A stretch of DNA of 64,000 nt. Source: Cladorrhinum sp. PSN259. Taxonomy: Eukaryota; Ascomycota; Sordariomycetes; Sordariales; Podosporaceae. A program made the translations under genes and the position numbers. The notes under the pieces are model-generated. The model made no database searches. It was not told the DNA's origin and saw nothing but the letters and a program-made list of their open reading frames with translations. The stretch spans positions 496,001-560,000 of the forward strand of contig MU867072.1 in assembly GCA_033725935.1 (NCBI GenBank), given 5' to 3'. Positions 42,924 to 53,896 of the stretch are shown here, in pieces (positions within the stretch are counted from its first letter, which is position 1; each line of letters begins with the position of its first letter).

Positions 42924-44240
42924 ACGAATCATTTCATGACAAATAATAACAGCAAAACAAAATATACACCACGCAGAAAAGAAGACCACCTGCAGAGGTT
43001 ACTACCGATAGATGACTATTAATAAGAGGCGGATTTATTGGGGACTTCTTAATGGACGACGAATGAGATTAATAGAGCGTAATGACATGTTTTCTTGCAT
43101 CAACTTCACCTTTTGCTCTTCAATTCGCCTTCGAGGCTTTGATCTGATACAATTTTTTGGGGTTTTGCCGTGGTTGATATGATATCAAGAATGAGACGGC
43201 ACTGTCATGGTCTTGACTCTGCATGTTTCTTTTGGGGTTTGATCACTTTTTAAACTCTTGATGTTCAAAGGCGTTGAGCGTAATATTAGATGAGGGCTCC
43301 GGGGAAAGGGGCAACAGGTAGAGTGGAGGCTGGGTACGTTGGAGTCTTGCGACTGGTGTTGAAAGGGTATGTACAAAGGCTGGGTTGTTCAGGTCAAATA
43401 CAAAGTTTGTTAGTGATGTCAAGACACAACATGTGTTACTGACCCAAAAATTTCCACTGATACAACTTATCCCCAATCACCACCTCATAAGCCGCAGCCG
43501 GTCTATGAGACTAGGGTGACCATATTTCAACGCACTTCCTCAGTTTGTGCAACTTTTATTCCTTTAGCTGGAATGTTCTTTCCAGGCAACCAGCCATGTC
43601 TGTCCTCTCACAGCAACCATCACTGCATGGAATCGTCATTGGTTGGAGAGGCAACAGGCACTGGGCTCCTGAAAGGATACCGTCCTATATATATTCTCAT
43701 CACACATCTACATGGCTAGACTCAAAGCTAAAAAAAAAGAAGAAGAAAAAAAAGGTATTTGAAGCCCACAACATTAGCGACCTTGAACTTCTCCAGATGA
43801 AAGATGAAGCCCAGTGACCGGTAATCGAGAATATCTCTCAGGATATTGCCAATGGCATCATCAGAGGGTTAATTAGTCTCTCCGCTCCCTCATTTCTTGT
43901 AGTTCTGCTCTTTGACCTGCTTGGTGAGCTGGGTAAAACCAGCGAGGGCAAAATGGGTTCTCAAGAGCTCATACAAGCGAGACAAAGCAGCCAAATCCAA
44001 GCGTGAGCTCGCTGATCAACAACAATATGAGCTTAGACGACAACAAACAGTTGGGAGTGAATCTACGGCAACAGCATCCATAACACAAAAGACCACGTCC
44101 TTATACCCTTTATGTAGCTCTATGCAGGTCTTTGTACGTAGCTTTACCCAACTCTATCACACGCGCCCCTTCAAACAGTACAAATCCAATACCAAAAAGT
44201 ACGGGGCCGGTGTGGGAAAACTAAACCCACAAGCAAACTT
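42924..44240. other. Convergent 3' intergenic region
   Basis: ERG13 (forward) and the alpha/beta hydrolase gene (reverse) both end here. The 1.3 kb contains an A-rich run near 43730-43755 and no supported gene. Confidence 0.45.
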
Positions 44241-45521
44241 TTACAACTTCCAATCGGGCTTGTCCCCCTTCTTCGGCTTACCGCCCATCCACCTCTCCCA
44301 GTCCTCATCCAGAACCCACTTCTTCCTGTCCTCCTTCACCTTCCACACCTCGTCAAACTCCCTCTGCTCCTCTCGCCAGTACTTCAAATCCTTGGCGATG
44401 AAATCCGCGGCGTACCTGGCGCAATCATCCGTCCTCTCCATCGGCACCAGATGGCCGTACCCTTCAATAGTCACAGCCTCGACCCTTCCTTTCTTTGCGC
44501 CTCCACTCCCCCCCAGACCAACGCCAGTCAAGTCCAACTTTTCCTGCCTGCCCTCGGGGGGATTAACCTCTGACAGGGCACCAAAAACCCACAAAGCTCC
44601 CGGTCTGAGCCCGGGCAACTTCTCGGCGGTCTGACTGCCCTCGGCCCTGTAAAACATGAAATCGGGGTGCTTCTTAACCACGTCGTCCGCATCGGGCAGC
44701 AGGTCAAGATCAACGACCCTCTCCCCCTTTTCGTTTATCCTCTGGGCCGTAGGTCGGTAATACGTAAACGATTCCATGTGCTTGGAGGTGGTGAGCGTGA
44801 CACCGCCACCCTTTTTGTCGCTGTGGACGGCCGTGGGCGTGTCCCTGAGTCCGTACTCGCACCACTTCTCAAAACACCTCGGGTCCCAGGTGGAGTAAAA
44901 CTTGTTCTTTCGAAAGGTGGCCACCGCTTCTTCCCTCGAGGGCCAAAAGTCCCTTCGGTAGGCGGAAGCCAGCATGGGTGCGAAACCGTACTTGGGACCC
45001 TTGGATTTGAATTTGGACAGGACTGCGTCCAGCAGAACTACCGAGGAGAGCAGGCGAGGGTGGAAGAGCGAGAGGTTGACTATGACGTTTGCGCCGAAGG
45101 AGTGGCCGACGCCGACGATGGGCCGGGGCATCTCACGACGGAAGACATTGGTAAGGTGCAGCAGGTCGCGGGCATGATCGATCCATGAGGGGTCGTTGCC
45201 CAGCTGGGATTCGTTGAGGACTCCTGAGTGGCCCTGGTGGGTTACGTCCGCGATCCAGATTGAGCGGATGCGGATGTTGTGCGAGGATAAATGGCGGAAG
45301 AGGTCCTCCCAGAGTGGTTCGTAGAGTTCTTTGACGAAGCCGTTTGCATGGGCGGCGAGGATGGTGATGTCGCCCGGTTGGGGGTTTGGATTTGATTTTG
45401 GGGTGTATTGTTTGACCGAAAGTAGGAGGGGGGTTTCTTGGGACTGGGAGGTTGCGTGGGGGTATTCGCGGATGTGTTGGGATTCAATTGTGTGGGTTTT
45501 GATGTCGAAGGAGGAAGCCAT
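44241..45521 (-). CDS. Alpha/beta hydrolase, putative serine esterase or lipase
   Basis: Intronless, 426 aa from the ATG at 45519-45521; the longer open frame upstream is leader-like and crosses a TATATAA core promoter motif. An alpha/beta-hydrolase fold is shown by the oxyanion-type AAHANGFVKELYEPLW, by WIADVTHQGHSG, by the nucleophile elbow VGVGHSFGANV with Ser141, and by the catalytic His357 in EGYGHLVPMERTDD. This order is typical of fungal hydrolases related to yeast Lpx1 and to the hydrolases of host-selective toxin clusters; no other gene of such a cluster is present. The C-terminus is WKL, which only loosely resembles a peroxisomal PTS1 signal. Substrate unknown. Confidence 0.85.
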   Translation of the reverse strand: MASSFDIKTHTIESQHIREYPHATSQSQETPLLLSVKQYTPKSNPNPQPGDITILAAHANGFVKELYEPLWEDLFRHLSSHNIRIRSIWIADVTHQGHSGVLNESQLGNDPSWIDHARDLLHLTNVFRREMPRPIVGVGHSFGANVIVNLSLFHPRLLSSVVLLDAVLSKFKSKGPKYGFAPMLASAYRRDFWPSREEAVATFRKNKFYSTWDPRCFEKWCEYGLRDTPTAVHSDKKGGGVTLTTSKHMESFTYYRPTAQRINEKGERVVDLDLLPDADDVVKKHPDFMFYRAEGSQTAEKLPGLRPGALWVFGALSEVNPPEGRQEKLDLTGVGLGGSGGAKKGRVEAVTIEGYGHLVPMERTDDCARYAADFIAKDLKYWREEQREFDEVWKVKEDRKKWVLDEDWERWMGGKPKKGDKPDWKL

Positions 45522-45592
45522 TTTGGGGGATTTAAAGGCTGAAAGAATTTGGGTGTGAGTGAAGTGAAGCGCGAGGATCAGATGAGAGAGAG

Positions 45593-45600
45593 GTATATAA
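45593..45600 (-). promoter_or_regulatory. TATA box of the alpha/beta hydrolase gene
   Basis: TTATATAC on the reverse strand lies 72-79 bases before the ATG at 45521. Position and sequence suit a core promoter, and it favours 45521 over any start further upstream in the open frame. Confidence 0.4.
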
Positions 45601-46165
45601 GAATTGTTTTGAGTGAGCGAGAAATACGACGTGAGAATTGACGGGTTTCTTCTCCCGGCTGATATCACCCTTGAACTGTCTTGGTAACCGGTAGCTGTTC
45701 TTTTATGGACAAACGAGAGAGGGAAGCGATTCAGGATTCATGAATTACAAGCCAAGTCTGATAAACGATGATCGAAAACGCAAAATACAACCATAAATTA
45801 TAAGGTCATCATGATACGCAGCGCAATCGCAAAGAAGTTTTATAAAAGTGAAGGAGTTGTCCATGTGTTTGTTATTCTCAAGACAGTTGAGTGGGTCAAG
45901 TACCGAGGTAGTGGATGGGGCCGACCCCGGATAACACGACCCCGACCACTTCGATGGCACCGGGATTCGACAACGGTACGGAGGATATTCCGCAGAGCGG
46001 AAGCGTACAGTAAGCTGACCGTGTTCAAGCCAGGAAACTTCTGAATATGTGAATGCTGAACGAGTGTCGTTATAACAAAACTTGTGATGAAGTACAGGCA
46101 AGGAAATGGAATGAGAAATCATTCTATACTGAGTTTACAGCAATGCGGGCAATCCATCAATAACG

Positions 46166-46239
46166 GGTTCGATGGTGTAGTTGGTTATCACGTCAGTCTA
46201 ACACACTGAAGGTCTCCAGTTCGAGCCTGGATCGAATCA
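46166..46239 (+). tRNA. tRNA-Val (anticodon AAC)
   Basis: The 74-nt sequence folds as a complete cloverleaf. The acceptor stem is GGTTCGA with TCGAATC (one G-T pair). The anticodon stem TCAGT/ACTGA encloses the loop CTAACAC, giving anticodon AAC. The T arm is TCCAG-TTCGAGC-CTGGA. The internal A box (TGGTGTAGTTGG) and B box (GTTCGAGCC) are present, there is no intron, and a TTTT terminator follows within about 15 bases. A34 is normally converted to inosine, so this tRNA reads GUU, GUC and GUA. The bases ACCA after the stem are genomic coincidence; CCA is added after transcription in fungi. Confidence 0.95.
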
Positions 46240-46968
46240 ACCAGATATCTTTTGTGCTCCCTTCTTGAGCGCGTTTTCTTTTTTGCATGGTTCTTTCAAA
46301 CGATTTTTATTGATCATATCAATTTCGTTGAGACTTTCACCAAGATTATGTGAATTCGAGTTCGTCAGGTTCAAACGGTTTCCTTCCTCTTCTTAGTTTA
46401 GATGTGGCTGCTTTGCCAGCTGGGACGGCGGGGCCACAGTTAAGCACCGTTTTTCTTGCAAGCGATTTTGGGTACAGACAGACGACCAGAAACTCAATTG
46501 AAGCATCAAATCTCTACCTAAACAGAATACCAAATAAACACCGAGTTATTACAGTTCCAGTAACTGGTTCCTTACGAAAAACGGAATCAAGAAGAGAAAA
46601 CCCGAATGTTAGTCAATTCTCAATGCTGATTGGACCTTTGGGGGTGGTATGAAAACAGGGGTCTAAATGGGCTTGTCATGTGCGTCGTGGCTGCCTCGCG
46701 TCGTTGACCCGTTCCCCACCGCGGATTTTTGAGGCGCGTCTCCCCCAAACCAGTTCTCTAGGCAGGAACCGCACCACATCCAGAAACTGGCTTTACCACA
46801 CTCCCCACTTTACGCCCAAAGGTTGGCCTCTACAGTTTCCCACCGAATGGTTCTGTGACAACGAAATTCGACGTCGTTTAGACTTCAATCGCCTATTTCA
46901 CACTCGCCTGCGAACCCCTTACCACCGAGCGCGTCTCATCGCAGTTAGTCGCGTTCAAGTCCACAAAG

Positions 46969-49641
46969 ATGGCAGAAAACCCGCCTGGAAAACCTAAGCT
47001 GTTTGAGGCCTGCAGGATCGCATTCGTCCCAAGCAAGTCTTTGCCGGCAGGATGGATTTCAGACCTCAAAGCTCTAGTCTCAGAAAACGGCGCCGAAGTT
47101 TTGGATCCCGATCGAAAGGGCAAGATACGCATGGCTCAGTGCACCCACGTCGTCTCTAATACAATCGACTTTGAGCAGTTCTCCGAAGCCCAGGCTATGA
47201 TGGTCCCCGTTGTTCGGCCAGATTGGATCAAAACCACCGTTGCGCGTGGCAAGCTTGCCCAGCTCCGACCATACTCGCCAGACCCGAGAATGATCTTTGC
47301 CGATGTTATCCTTACCTGCGCCGACATTCCCTCCACCGATAAGGAAGCCCTTTGCGGTGCCGTCATGGCCCTCGGCGGCATGGAATCCAAGGATCTCACA
47401 AAGCAAACCACTCACATATGTGCCCTCTCTATGGACCACCCCAAGTGCAAAGAGGCAACGGCTAGGAAGCTGAAGGCAAAGGTTGTTCTTCCTCATTGGT
47501 TGGATGACTGCTTCCGCTTGGGGAAGAGAATCGACGAGAAACCATACTTGCTTCCCGACCCCGAGATTCTACGAGCAGCGCCCGAGGACCCAGTCAAGAT
47601 TCCTGATAGCCAGCAACTGGAGGGCGCGACATCAGCCGTTCCCACGGGTCCATACCAGGTCGAAGGCGGCGAGAAACTGATCGCGTTCCAACAGAGGAAG
47701 GTCATGCTTTCACAAGACCTTCCAATCAACGCCAGTCTGCGCGATACCATCACGAAAAAGATTACAAAGGGAGACGGCGAGATTGTGACCAAGGTTGAAG
47801 ACTGTGACATGTTCATCTGCCAGTACCGTGATGGAGATCAGTATGTCCTTGCGTCGCAACTGGGCAAGGATGTTGGCAACCTGGCGTGGCTGTTCCATAT
47901 GATTGTATACAACCAATGGACAGACCCCCTTCAACGCCTACTACACTACCCCATCCCTAGGGACGGCATTCCCGGTTTTAAGGACCTCCGGATTACGCTG
48001 TCCAACTACGGAGGTGATGCACGTACCTACCTCGAAAACCTGATCACCGCAGCCGGGGCCACATATACTAGGACAATGAAGGCCGAGAATACACATCTCA
48101 TTACGGCTCGGATGCACAGCGAAAAGTGCGAGGCAGCGAAGGACTGGAATATCGAAATCGTCAACCACCTCTGGATCGAGGAAAGCTATGCCGCCTGTAA
48201 AGCCTTGGCGCTCAATACCCCTCGGTTCACGCATTTCCCTCCACGGACAAACCTGGGCGAGGTTATTGGCCAAGTCCAGCATAACGAGACCGTCCTACGG
48301 GAAATCTATTACCCAGGCGGCGAGGAGCTGATGGATGCTGCGGCCAGGAAGAAGAAAAAGATACGCGCGGCCGCACAGAATAATGGTCTTATCGTGGGAC
48401 TGGACAAGGATTTTAGTGTGATGCAGGACTCTTTCATGGAAGACGCAAATTCTGCGGCGGTAGCTGCGCCAAAGTCTGCAAAGTCGGTCAAAAAGACAAA
48501 GACGGGAACACCTGCTATGGGCACATTTGCTACTCCTGCTAAGGGCCGCCATGTCAGGTCTGGCAAGGAGAACGATACCCCGTCAGTTACATCGAGTGTT
48601 AGCCGAAGCGCAAAGGCGCAGGCTCTCTCCAGACTTTCAGACATGGCACCAGACTTGGCGTTGTATGAGAAGGAAAAGAAAAGGCCGCTCAAGGATGGCG
48701 TCTGGGGTGGTAAACGAGCAGCGGATCAGATCGACAGGGAACGAGGCGACAAAAGCTCTAGTCCGGCTCGCGGCGCAGATGGGGAGGAAGATGAGGACGA
48801 GGAAGACGAAGAAGAAGAAGCGGGGACCAAGAAGCGGCCGGCAAAGAGGCCAAAGCTTTCGTTGCCGGAAGTCGACATGCGCATCTGCTTGACTGGGTAT
48901 AAGAGGTGGGTAGGGAACCAGCAAGCAGAAGAAGCCGATCGGGTAAGTTTTGGATATACAATTCTTTTTAATTCTTCTAAGCTATGATGGTTTGTCTAAT
49001 CTTTTTGTAAACAGAAAAAACTGCGCAACCTCGGCATCCATATTGTCCAAGATAGCCAGCCCTGCGACTACCTGGCGGCCCCTAGGGTGGTCCGAACTAT
49101 GAAATTCCTCAAATGTCTTGCAAGGGGAGCAGAAGTGATCAGCTCAACATTCATTGACGCCTGTCTCGAAGATGGCAAAAGACCCGATATCAACGATCAT
49201 TTGCTTGTTGATGAGGAGAATGAAACCAAGTTCGGCATCAAAATTGGCACGGCTGTCGGGCGGGCGCGGTCTAATCGCGGCCGTCTGCTGTGGGGCCTGC
49301 CGGTATACTGCACGGCAGATATCAAGAATGGGGTAGATAATTTCAAGGCGATCGCTGAGGCCAATGGGGCGATCTTTAAGGCGTATCGCGCTCGCGGAGG
49401 GGCGACGATCAAGCCGACTACCGCGGAAGAGGATGGCGGGGCTCCTCCGGAGCCGGTGTACTTGCTGAGCGGGACGACAGCTAGCGAGAAGGTTCTGTGG
49501 CCTAAATTCGAGGAGATGGCGGTTAAGGGGCATATGGAGCCGAGGATCGTGAATCCGGATTGGTTGTTGGATGTGGCGATGAAGCAGGAGTTGACATTTG
49601 ATGAGCGGTATCTGTTGAAAAAGGCCGGAGGTGGTTCATAA
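46969..49641 (+). CDS. RTT107: RTT107/Brc1-type scaffold with multiple BRCT domains
   Basis: Exons 46969-48942 and 49015-49641 (72-nt intron) give 866 aa. The protein is a genome-stability scaffold that binds phosphorylated histone H2A and helps repair stalled replication forks. The layout is that of Rtt107 and S. pombe Brc1: four N-terminal BRCT repeats at roughly 10-100, 103-195, 245-340 and 345-430, a linker of 200 residues that ends in an acidic run (EDEDEEDEEEE) and a basic stretch (KKRPAKRPK), then a C-terminal BRCT pair. The intron falls inside the first of that pair; joined, it reads ICLTGYKRW, then EEADRKKLRNLGIHI and DYLAAPRVVRTMKFL. Conserved Trp residues of BRCT helices are visible (VVRPDWI, VLPHWLDD, VNHLWIEES). 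Confidence 0.9.
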
Positions 49642-49901
49642 GAAGTTTATATTGCCATCCTTTCTATGTAATAACAGACGTCGGTAGTGGTTGGTTGGTG
49701 GGCGGCATGGCGTCTTCATGGTGGTTGGTTGGCTGGTTGGTATATTAGTGTCATGTGAGAAAAGACAACATGACTTTGTTTCTCTGGCTGGTTTTATTTC
49801 CGTCTTCCTATCCGGCGTGTTGGGTATTGCCTGTAGTGTAGTTGTAGTTTTGTAGCGGAAAGAAAAATCATCCTTTGATCTTTCGAAAGGCTCTTTTTTT
49901 T

Positions 49902-50498
49902 TCAAAAGAACTTGACACCCAACGAATCCTCCTGACCGAATATCTGCGCCTTGCCGCGCTTAACGAGGACGTTCAGAGCCTTGATCAGCACCTCCCGATC
50001 CATGCCGTAAAACTCACTGCCCCTCGTGTTTTCCCCTTCCAGCAGCTCGTAGACGGTCAGGACCTGGCCCTTTTGCGCCGTCGTCTCGATCCACTGCTCG
50101 ATCACGCCGGCCCACTCCTCGGGCGTGCGCCAGTAGATGTAGACCACGTCTTGGGATTTCGGATCGAGGTACTCGGCCCTGTTCCCGCCGCCGCCGCCGC
50201 CGTCTCTGATTAAAAAGTCGATTATGGAGCGCAGGTGCTGCTGGGAGAGCCGGCGGTTTATTTTTTTGTTCTCGAACAGCGGAGCCAGCTGCGAGTCGGG
50301 CTGCGTAAGGGCGTCCGAGAGGGAGAAGCGGAAGATGCGGTGGTGCCGGCAGTAGGAGAGGATTAGGGAGGACCACTTGGTTTGTTGGGCGTGGTGGGTT
50401 GTTAGGTTTGTCTGCGGGGTGAAGAAGGGTGGGAAGGAGTGCTCGCGGGGGAAGGGGAACGGTTCTTTTTGATTTTGTGGTGGGTTTGAGGATGACAT
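49902..50498 (-). CDS. VPS25: ESCRT-II subunit Vps25
   Basis: Intronless, 198 aa, the usual length. Vps25 provides two copies of a winged-helix subunit in ESCRT-II and contacts ESCRT-III (Vps20) during sorting into multivesicular bodies. The family's N-terminal signature PFPREHSFPPFFTPQTN is present, followed by QQTKWSSLILSYCRHHRIFRF, then LSQQHLRSIIDFLI in the first winged helix. The second winged helix has VVYIYWRTPEEWAGVIEQWI and VLTVYELLEGE. A run of six Gly at about residue 101, coded by a CCG-type repeat on the reverse strand, interrupts the linker between the two winged helices. It is downstream of NDC80 on the same strand, 460 bases away. Confidence 0.94.
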   Translation of the reverse strand: MSSSNPPQNQKEPFPFPREHSFPPFFTPQTNLTTHHAQQTKWSSLILSYCRHHRIFRFSLSDALTQPDSQLAPLFENKKINRRLSQQHLRSIIDFLIRDGGGGGGNRAEYLDPKSQDVVYIYWRTPEEWAGVIEQWIETTAQKGQVLTVYELLEGENTRGSEFYGMDREVLIKALNVLVKRGKAQIFGQEDSLGVKFF

Positions 50499-50958
50499 GA
50501 TGATGCTGATGGTGAGAAAGGGGAGTTTTGGTTTGTGAGAGTGAGTTTTGAGGCCAGGGGTGAGGGTGGAAGGGATGGGCGGTTGAGAGAGCTACATACT
50601 GGAGATGGTGGGGGTTGGAACCGTTGATGCCAAGCTTTGGGGAGCTTTCGAGAAGTGGGGGGTGGGGTAGGTAGGTAGACGTCAAGGTTCACAGGCACGT
50701 AATAACGGTCAAGAAAACGATTTGGTTTAACGGAAGAAGAAAAGGAGAGCACATGCCGGGCTCGAATATCGAATACTAAAATTGAAAACAAAAGATAATT
50801 CCGCCAATGATAAGTTCATCATCATCATAAAGATGCCTGCATACCTGCCCCTTGCCAGCCGATCCCAACCCGAATATTCCATATCCCCATAACCCAAACA
50901 ATAACAACGTAAATCATTTCAAACATATACAGCAACTCAAAAGCAGCAATTTCTCTCT
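50499..50958. other. Intergenic region between NDC80 and VPS25
   Basis: This 460-base gap is the promoter of VPS25 and the 3' flank of NDC80. No extra gene is supported. Confidence 0.45.
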
Positions 50959-53215
50959 CTACATATCAATTGCTTGGGTATCATCTCTCATCTCATCGCT
51001 CCCGAGCTCCTTCTCCACCTCATCAGCCACAAAACTCTCGAACTCTTCCAAGTTCTTTTGCACATGCATCTTGAATTTGATAACGTCGTTGAGCATGCGC
51101 ATAGTCTCCGTATGCAATTCCTCACGAAGAGCGTTGGCGCGGAGAGTTAATTGTTCGTACCTGCGTTGCAAACGTTAGCGACGGTCAGAAGGATGGTTTG
51201 AAAACCCAGGGGACATACTCAATATTCGTGTTCATCTCCCTCTGCTCCATCAATTGCACCGACTCAGACAGCTGCGCTCTCATCTTTGCCAGCTCCTTCT
51301 CCATCTTCTCAATCTGCGCATCACTCGCCAGCTTCTGCGCCGTTGTCACCTCCTTGGTCTTCTCATACTCCTCCTCTGCCGCGCGAACACGATGTTCAAG
51401 CGCCTCGACCTCATTTCTCTTGTCTTCGATCGCCTCCTTGGCACGATCCAACAAGTCATGCTCTTCCATCATCTGATCAATCGTCATCTTGCGCCGCTCA
51501 GAGATCTCTTTCCGCAACGCTTGGAAGCTGTTCTTAACCTGCCCCCTGAGGTCGAGATTCAAAATATGCGCCGGCTGATATCCCGTTACAGGATCAGCGA
51601 GCAGCCGGTCGCTCTCCCCTGATTGACTATATGAGCCCTGGAGCGACGAACTGAAGTTTGGACCCTCGTTGACCGTCACCTGCAGCTCGTAATCCTTGCC
51701 CTTTGCATTTACAGCGGTGGAGGGAATAAGACCGATCTGGTAGGCGGCCGTGTTGTATCTGTCCACCAAGCGCTCCAACTCGTCGAGCTTCTGGCTGGCT
51801 TCCATCTCCTTTTCTGCCACTTTGCGCTTGACATCTTCCAACCGCTGGCCCGCCGACTCGATGCTCTTCTGAAGGCGCTCGCGCTCGGCAGTCATGCGGT
51901 CAATATCCTGCATGCTGATTCCTTGGTCGTCCACCGCCTTTTGTAAGCGTCGTCTCTCCTCCTCGGCTTCCTGTAATTCACCTTGCAGCTTGGTAAGCTC
52001 CTCCTGAAGAACCTGGATGCGGTTTTCGTACTTGTCGGACCTTTGCATGGCAAGAGTGTTGTACTCTTCGAATTTGGCCTTGTCTTCCTCCATGATCTTG
52101 AAATGGTTGTCCAGCACGGCAGGGTCAGGCGTTGATTTCTCGAGCTCTTCGATTTCTTTGAGGAGTCTGGCATTTTCCGCCTCGAGCATTTCAAGTTCCT
52201 GGGTGTACTTGAAGTTTGATTGCTGAAATGCACCCGCCATTCCTTTGATATGCGGTGCGAGCGCCCGCTCCACGTCTTCATCTCCGGCCTCATCGTCCAT
52301 GTTGAGCCAGTCCTGGTAGGCACTCGTAAGGAAATCAAAGATGATGTTATCACCGCTGACGTCCACCCCTGCCTCGATACACGCTTCATCGTATAGGTTG
52401 CGCGCGTATCGCTCCATCATTTGCGCCAGTTGCATCATCCAATGTAGTAGCCCAAGGAATGTGCTCCAGTTCTGGCCTCCGACCGCCGCGATCTGGCTCT
52501 TGGTAATGCTTCTCTCGTAGGGATATCGCAGTTGTTTGAGTAGTGGTGGTACTTCCTGGTCGATATTCTTTTGAAACCTGTAGCTCGGGTCGATGCGCTT
52601 ATATAACCATTGAAACAAGACATTGAAATCCTTTTGCGTCGGCGATTTGAGGAAATTGTCGGAGAGCTTATGGTTTGCCTGCATCTCAAAATTGTTCTCG
52701 GCTAGGTATTCCAGAAGCTCTTGCCCCAATCGTGCTTGGTATTGTCTATCCTTGAGCGGCCGAGGATCACGGGGTACGCCGGCTGCCTGAGGCGCTTGCT
52801 GAAAGAAGCTCTGATGCCCGCCCATGGGGGCGACCGCTGAAGGGCGCGCACGGTAAACACTGCTGCGACGGTCATTTTCTTGCGACGAAGGACCGGGAGT
52901 ATGGTATGGCTTCATCAACGTCGTGTTGTTGTTGTTGTTGTTACCGTAGGCCGAGACGGAAGCGCGCTTGACCGAGGATAATCCAACATCAGCGAGGTTC
53001 GCGCCGGAAGATGAACGCTGGAATAGCGGTTGACTTGGTCGCGACATGGCGAGGGAGTGCCGCCCGCCAGACATGGAACGGCCATGACTGGCGCTGCCGA
53101 TTGTGCTTTGTCGCTTCATGGCGGAGGGCGGTTGGGGGATACCCGAGTTGATATTGAGCCCACCGAGGGTCTCTCGTGTTCTTCGAACACTCCAAAGGCC
53201 AGTGTCTTGCGACAT
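50959..53215 (-). CDS. NDC80: Kinetochore protein Ndc80
   Basis: Exons 51219-53215 and 50959-51160 (58-nt intron, GTATGT donor) give 732 aa. Ndc80 is the microtubule-binding subunit of the NDC80 complex at the outer kinetochore. The N-terminal 145 residues are a disordered Ser/Arg-rich tail of the kind regulated by Aurora B, with an Asn run near residue 95. A calponin-homology domain follows at about 150-272 (RPLKDRQYQARLGQELLEYL, FNVLFQWLYKRIDPSY, GGQNWSTFLGLLHWMMQL). The remainder is a long coiled coil with the usual break at DRYNTAAYQIGLIPST. The splice joins NTNIE to YEQLTLRANALREELHTE, completing the coil. I start at MSQDTG because the codon eight triplets earlier is TTG. Confidence 0.95.
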
Positions 53216-53896
53216 TATGCTCAATGGAGAAGCAGGCAATTACTTGAAAACCCGCTTTTCGAATCCCACGGTTCTCCTTCTTCTTCCTCCAACGATACCG
53301 GTTTTACAGGGAGCAGTGTTTTTGTGCCAATGTTGTGGTGGATAATTGTCGTAATGGCTGCATAAATAGATCTGTGCGGCGGATGGTGGGCGCGAAGACT
53401 GTTTGGGCGCTGTTAGGATTGTCGACATGAACCTGGGAGGAAATTTGGTTGCTGTGGTAAACAAACAGGGCGGGGTTCCAATACCGCTGCCAAGACTTGG
53501 TGGAAGTTGTCCAGCAACATTCAAGTGCACTGTGCCAGCTTGCCAGGATCCAGTAAATCCATTGCCACACGTGACAGCGAGACCACGACCGTCAATGTGG
53601 GCCCTACTGCTCCCGGCCATCCAAATCCGGGCCCGTCAGTGGCCTGGGAGCTGCACTTGGCATTCCCCGGTTCAGGGCGGTACCCACTGCGACGCAGGGA
53701 GCGGCTGCCAGTGCTTGGGAACCTCGGCCTCGGCTGCGCCGCCATTCCATTTCCTGGGGAGCTTTTAGGTAGAGATTCGCGACTACATACCTAATCCATC
53801 TCGTCATCATCAAAAACCTCCTTACTCGCGAATCCTCATTTGCGACACCTTTGCAGTTGGCGCGAGGTCATGAATTAAGGTGTCAACACCTTTACA
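53216..53896. other. Divergent promoter between NDC80 and PEX14
   Basis: The 681 bases between the two start codons hold no supported gene. Frames on the forward strand at 53403-53794 are open but start at non-ATG codons and lack recognisable features. Confidence 0.45.

Larger units (their letters stand above)
45522..46968. other. Divergent intergenic region carrying a tRNA gene
   Basis: The 1.4 kb between the alpha/beta hydrolase (reverse) and RTT107 (forward) contains the tRNA-Val gene at 46166-46239. No further gene is supported. The last 250 bases, with repeated short CAC and ACC stretches, are presumably the RTT107 promoter. Confidence 0.5.

Noticed and set aside
46231..46245. Genome-encoded CCA end for the tRNA
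   Set aside because: The bases ACCA follow the stem by coincidence; eukaryotic tRNA genes do not encode CCA, and one base separates it from the discriminator position.
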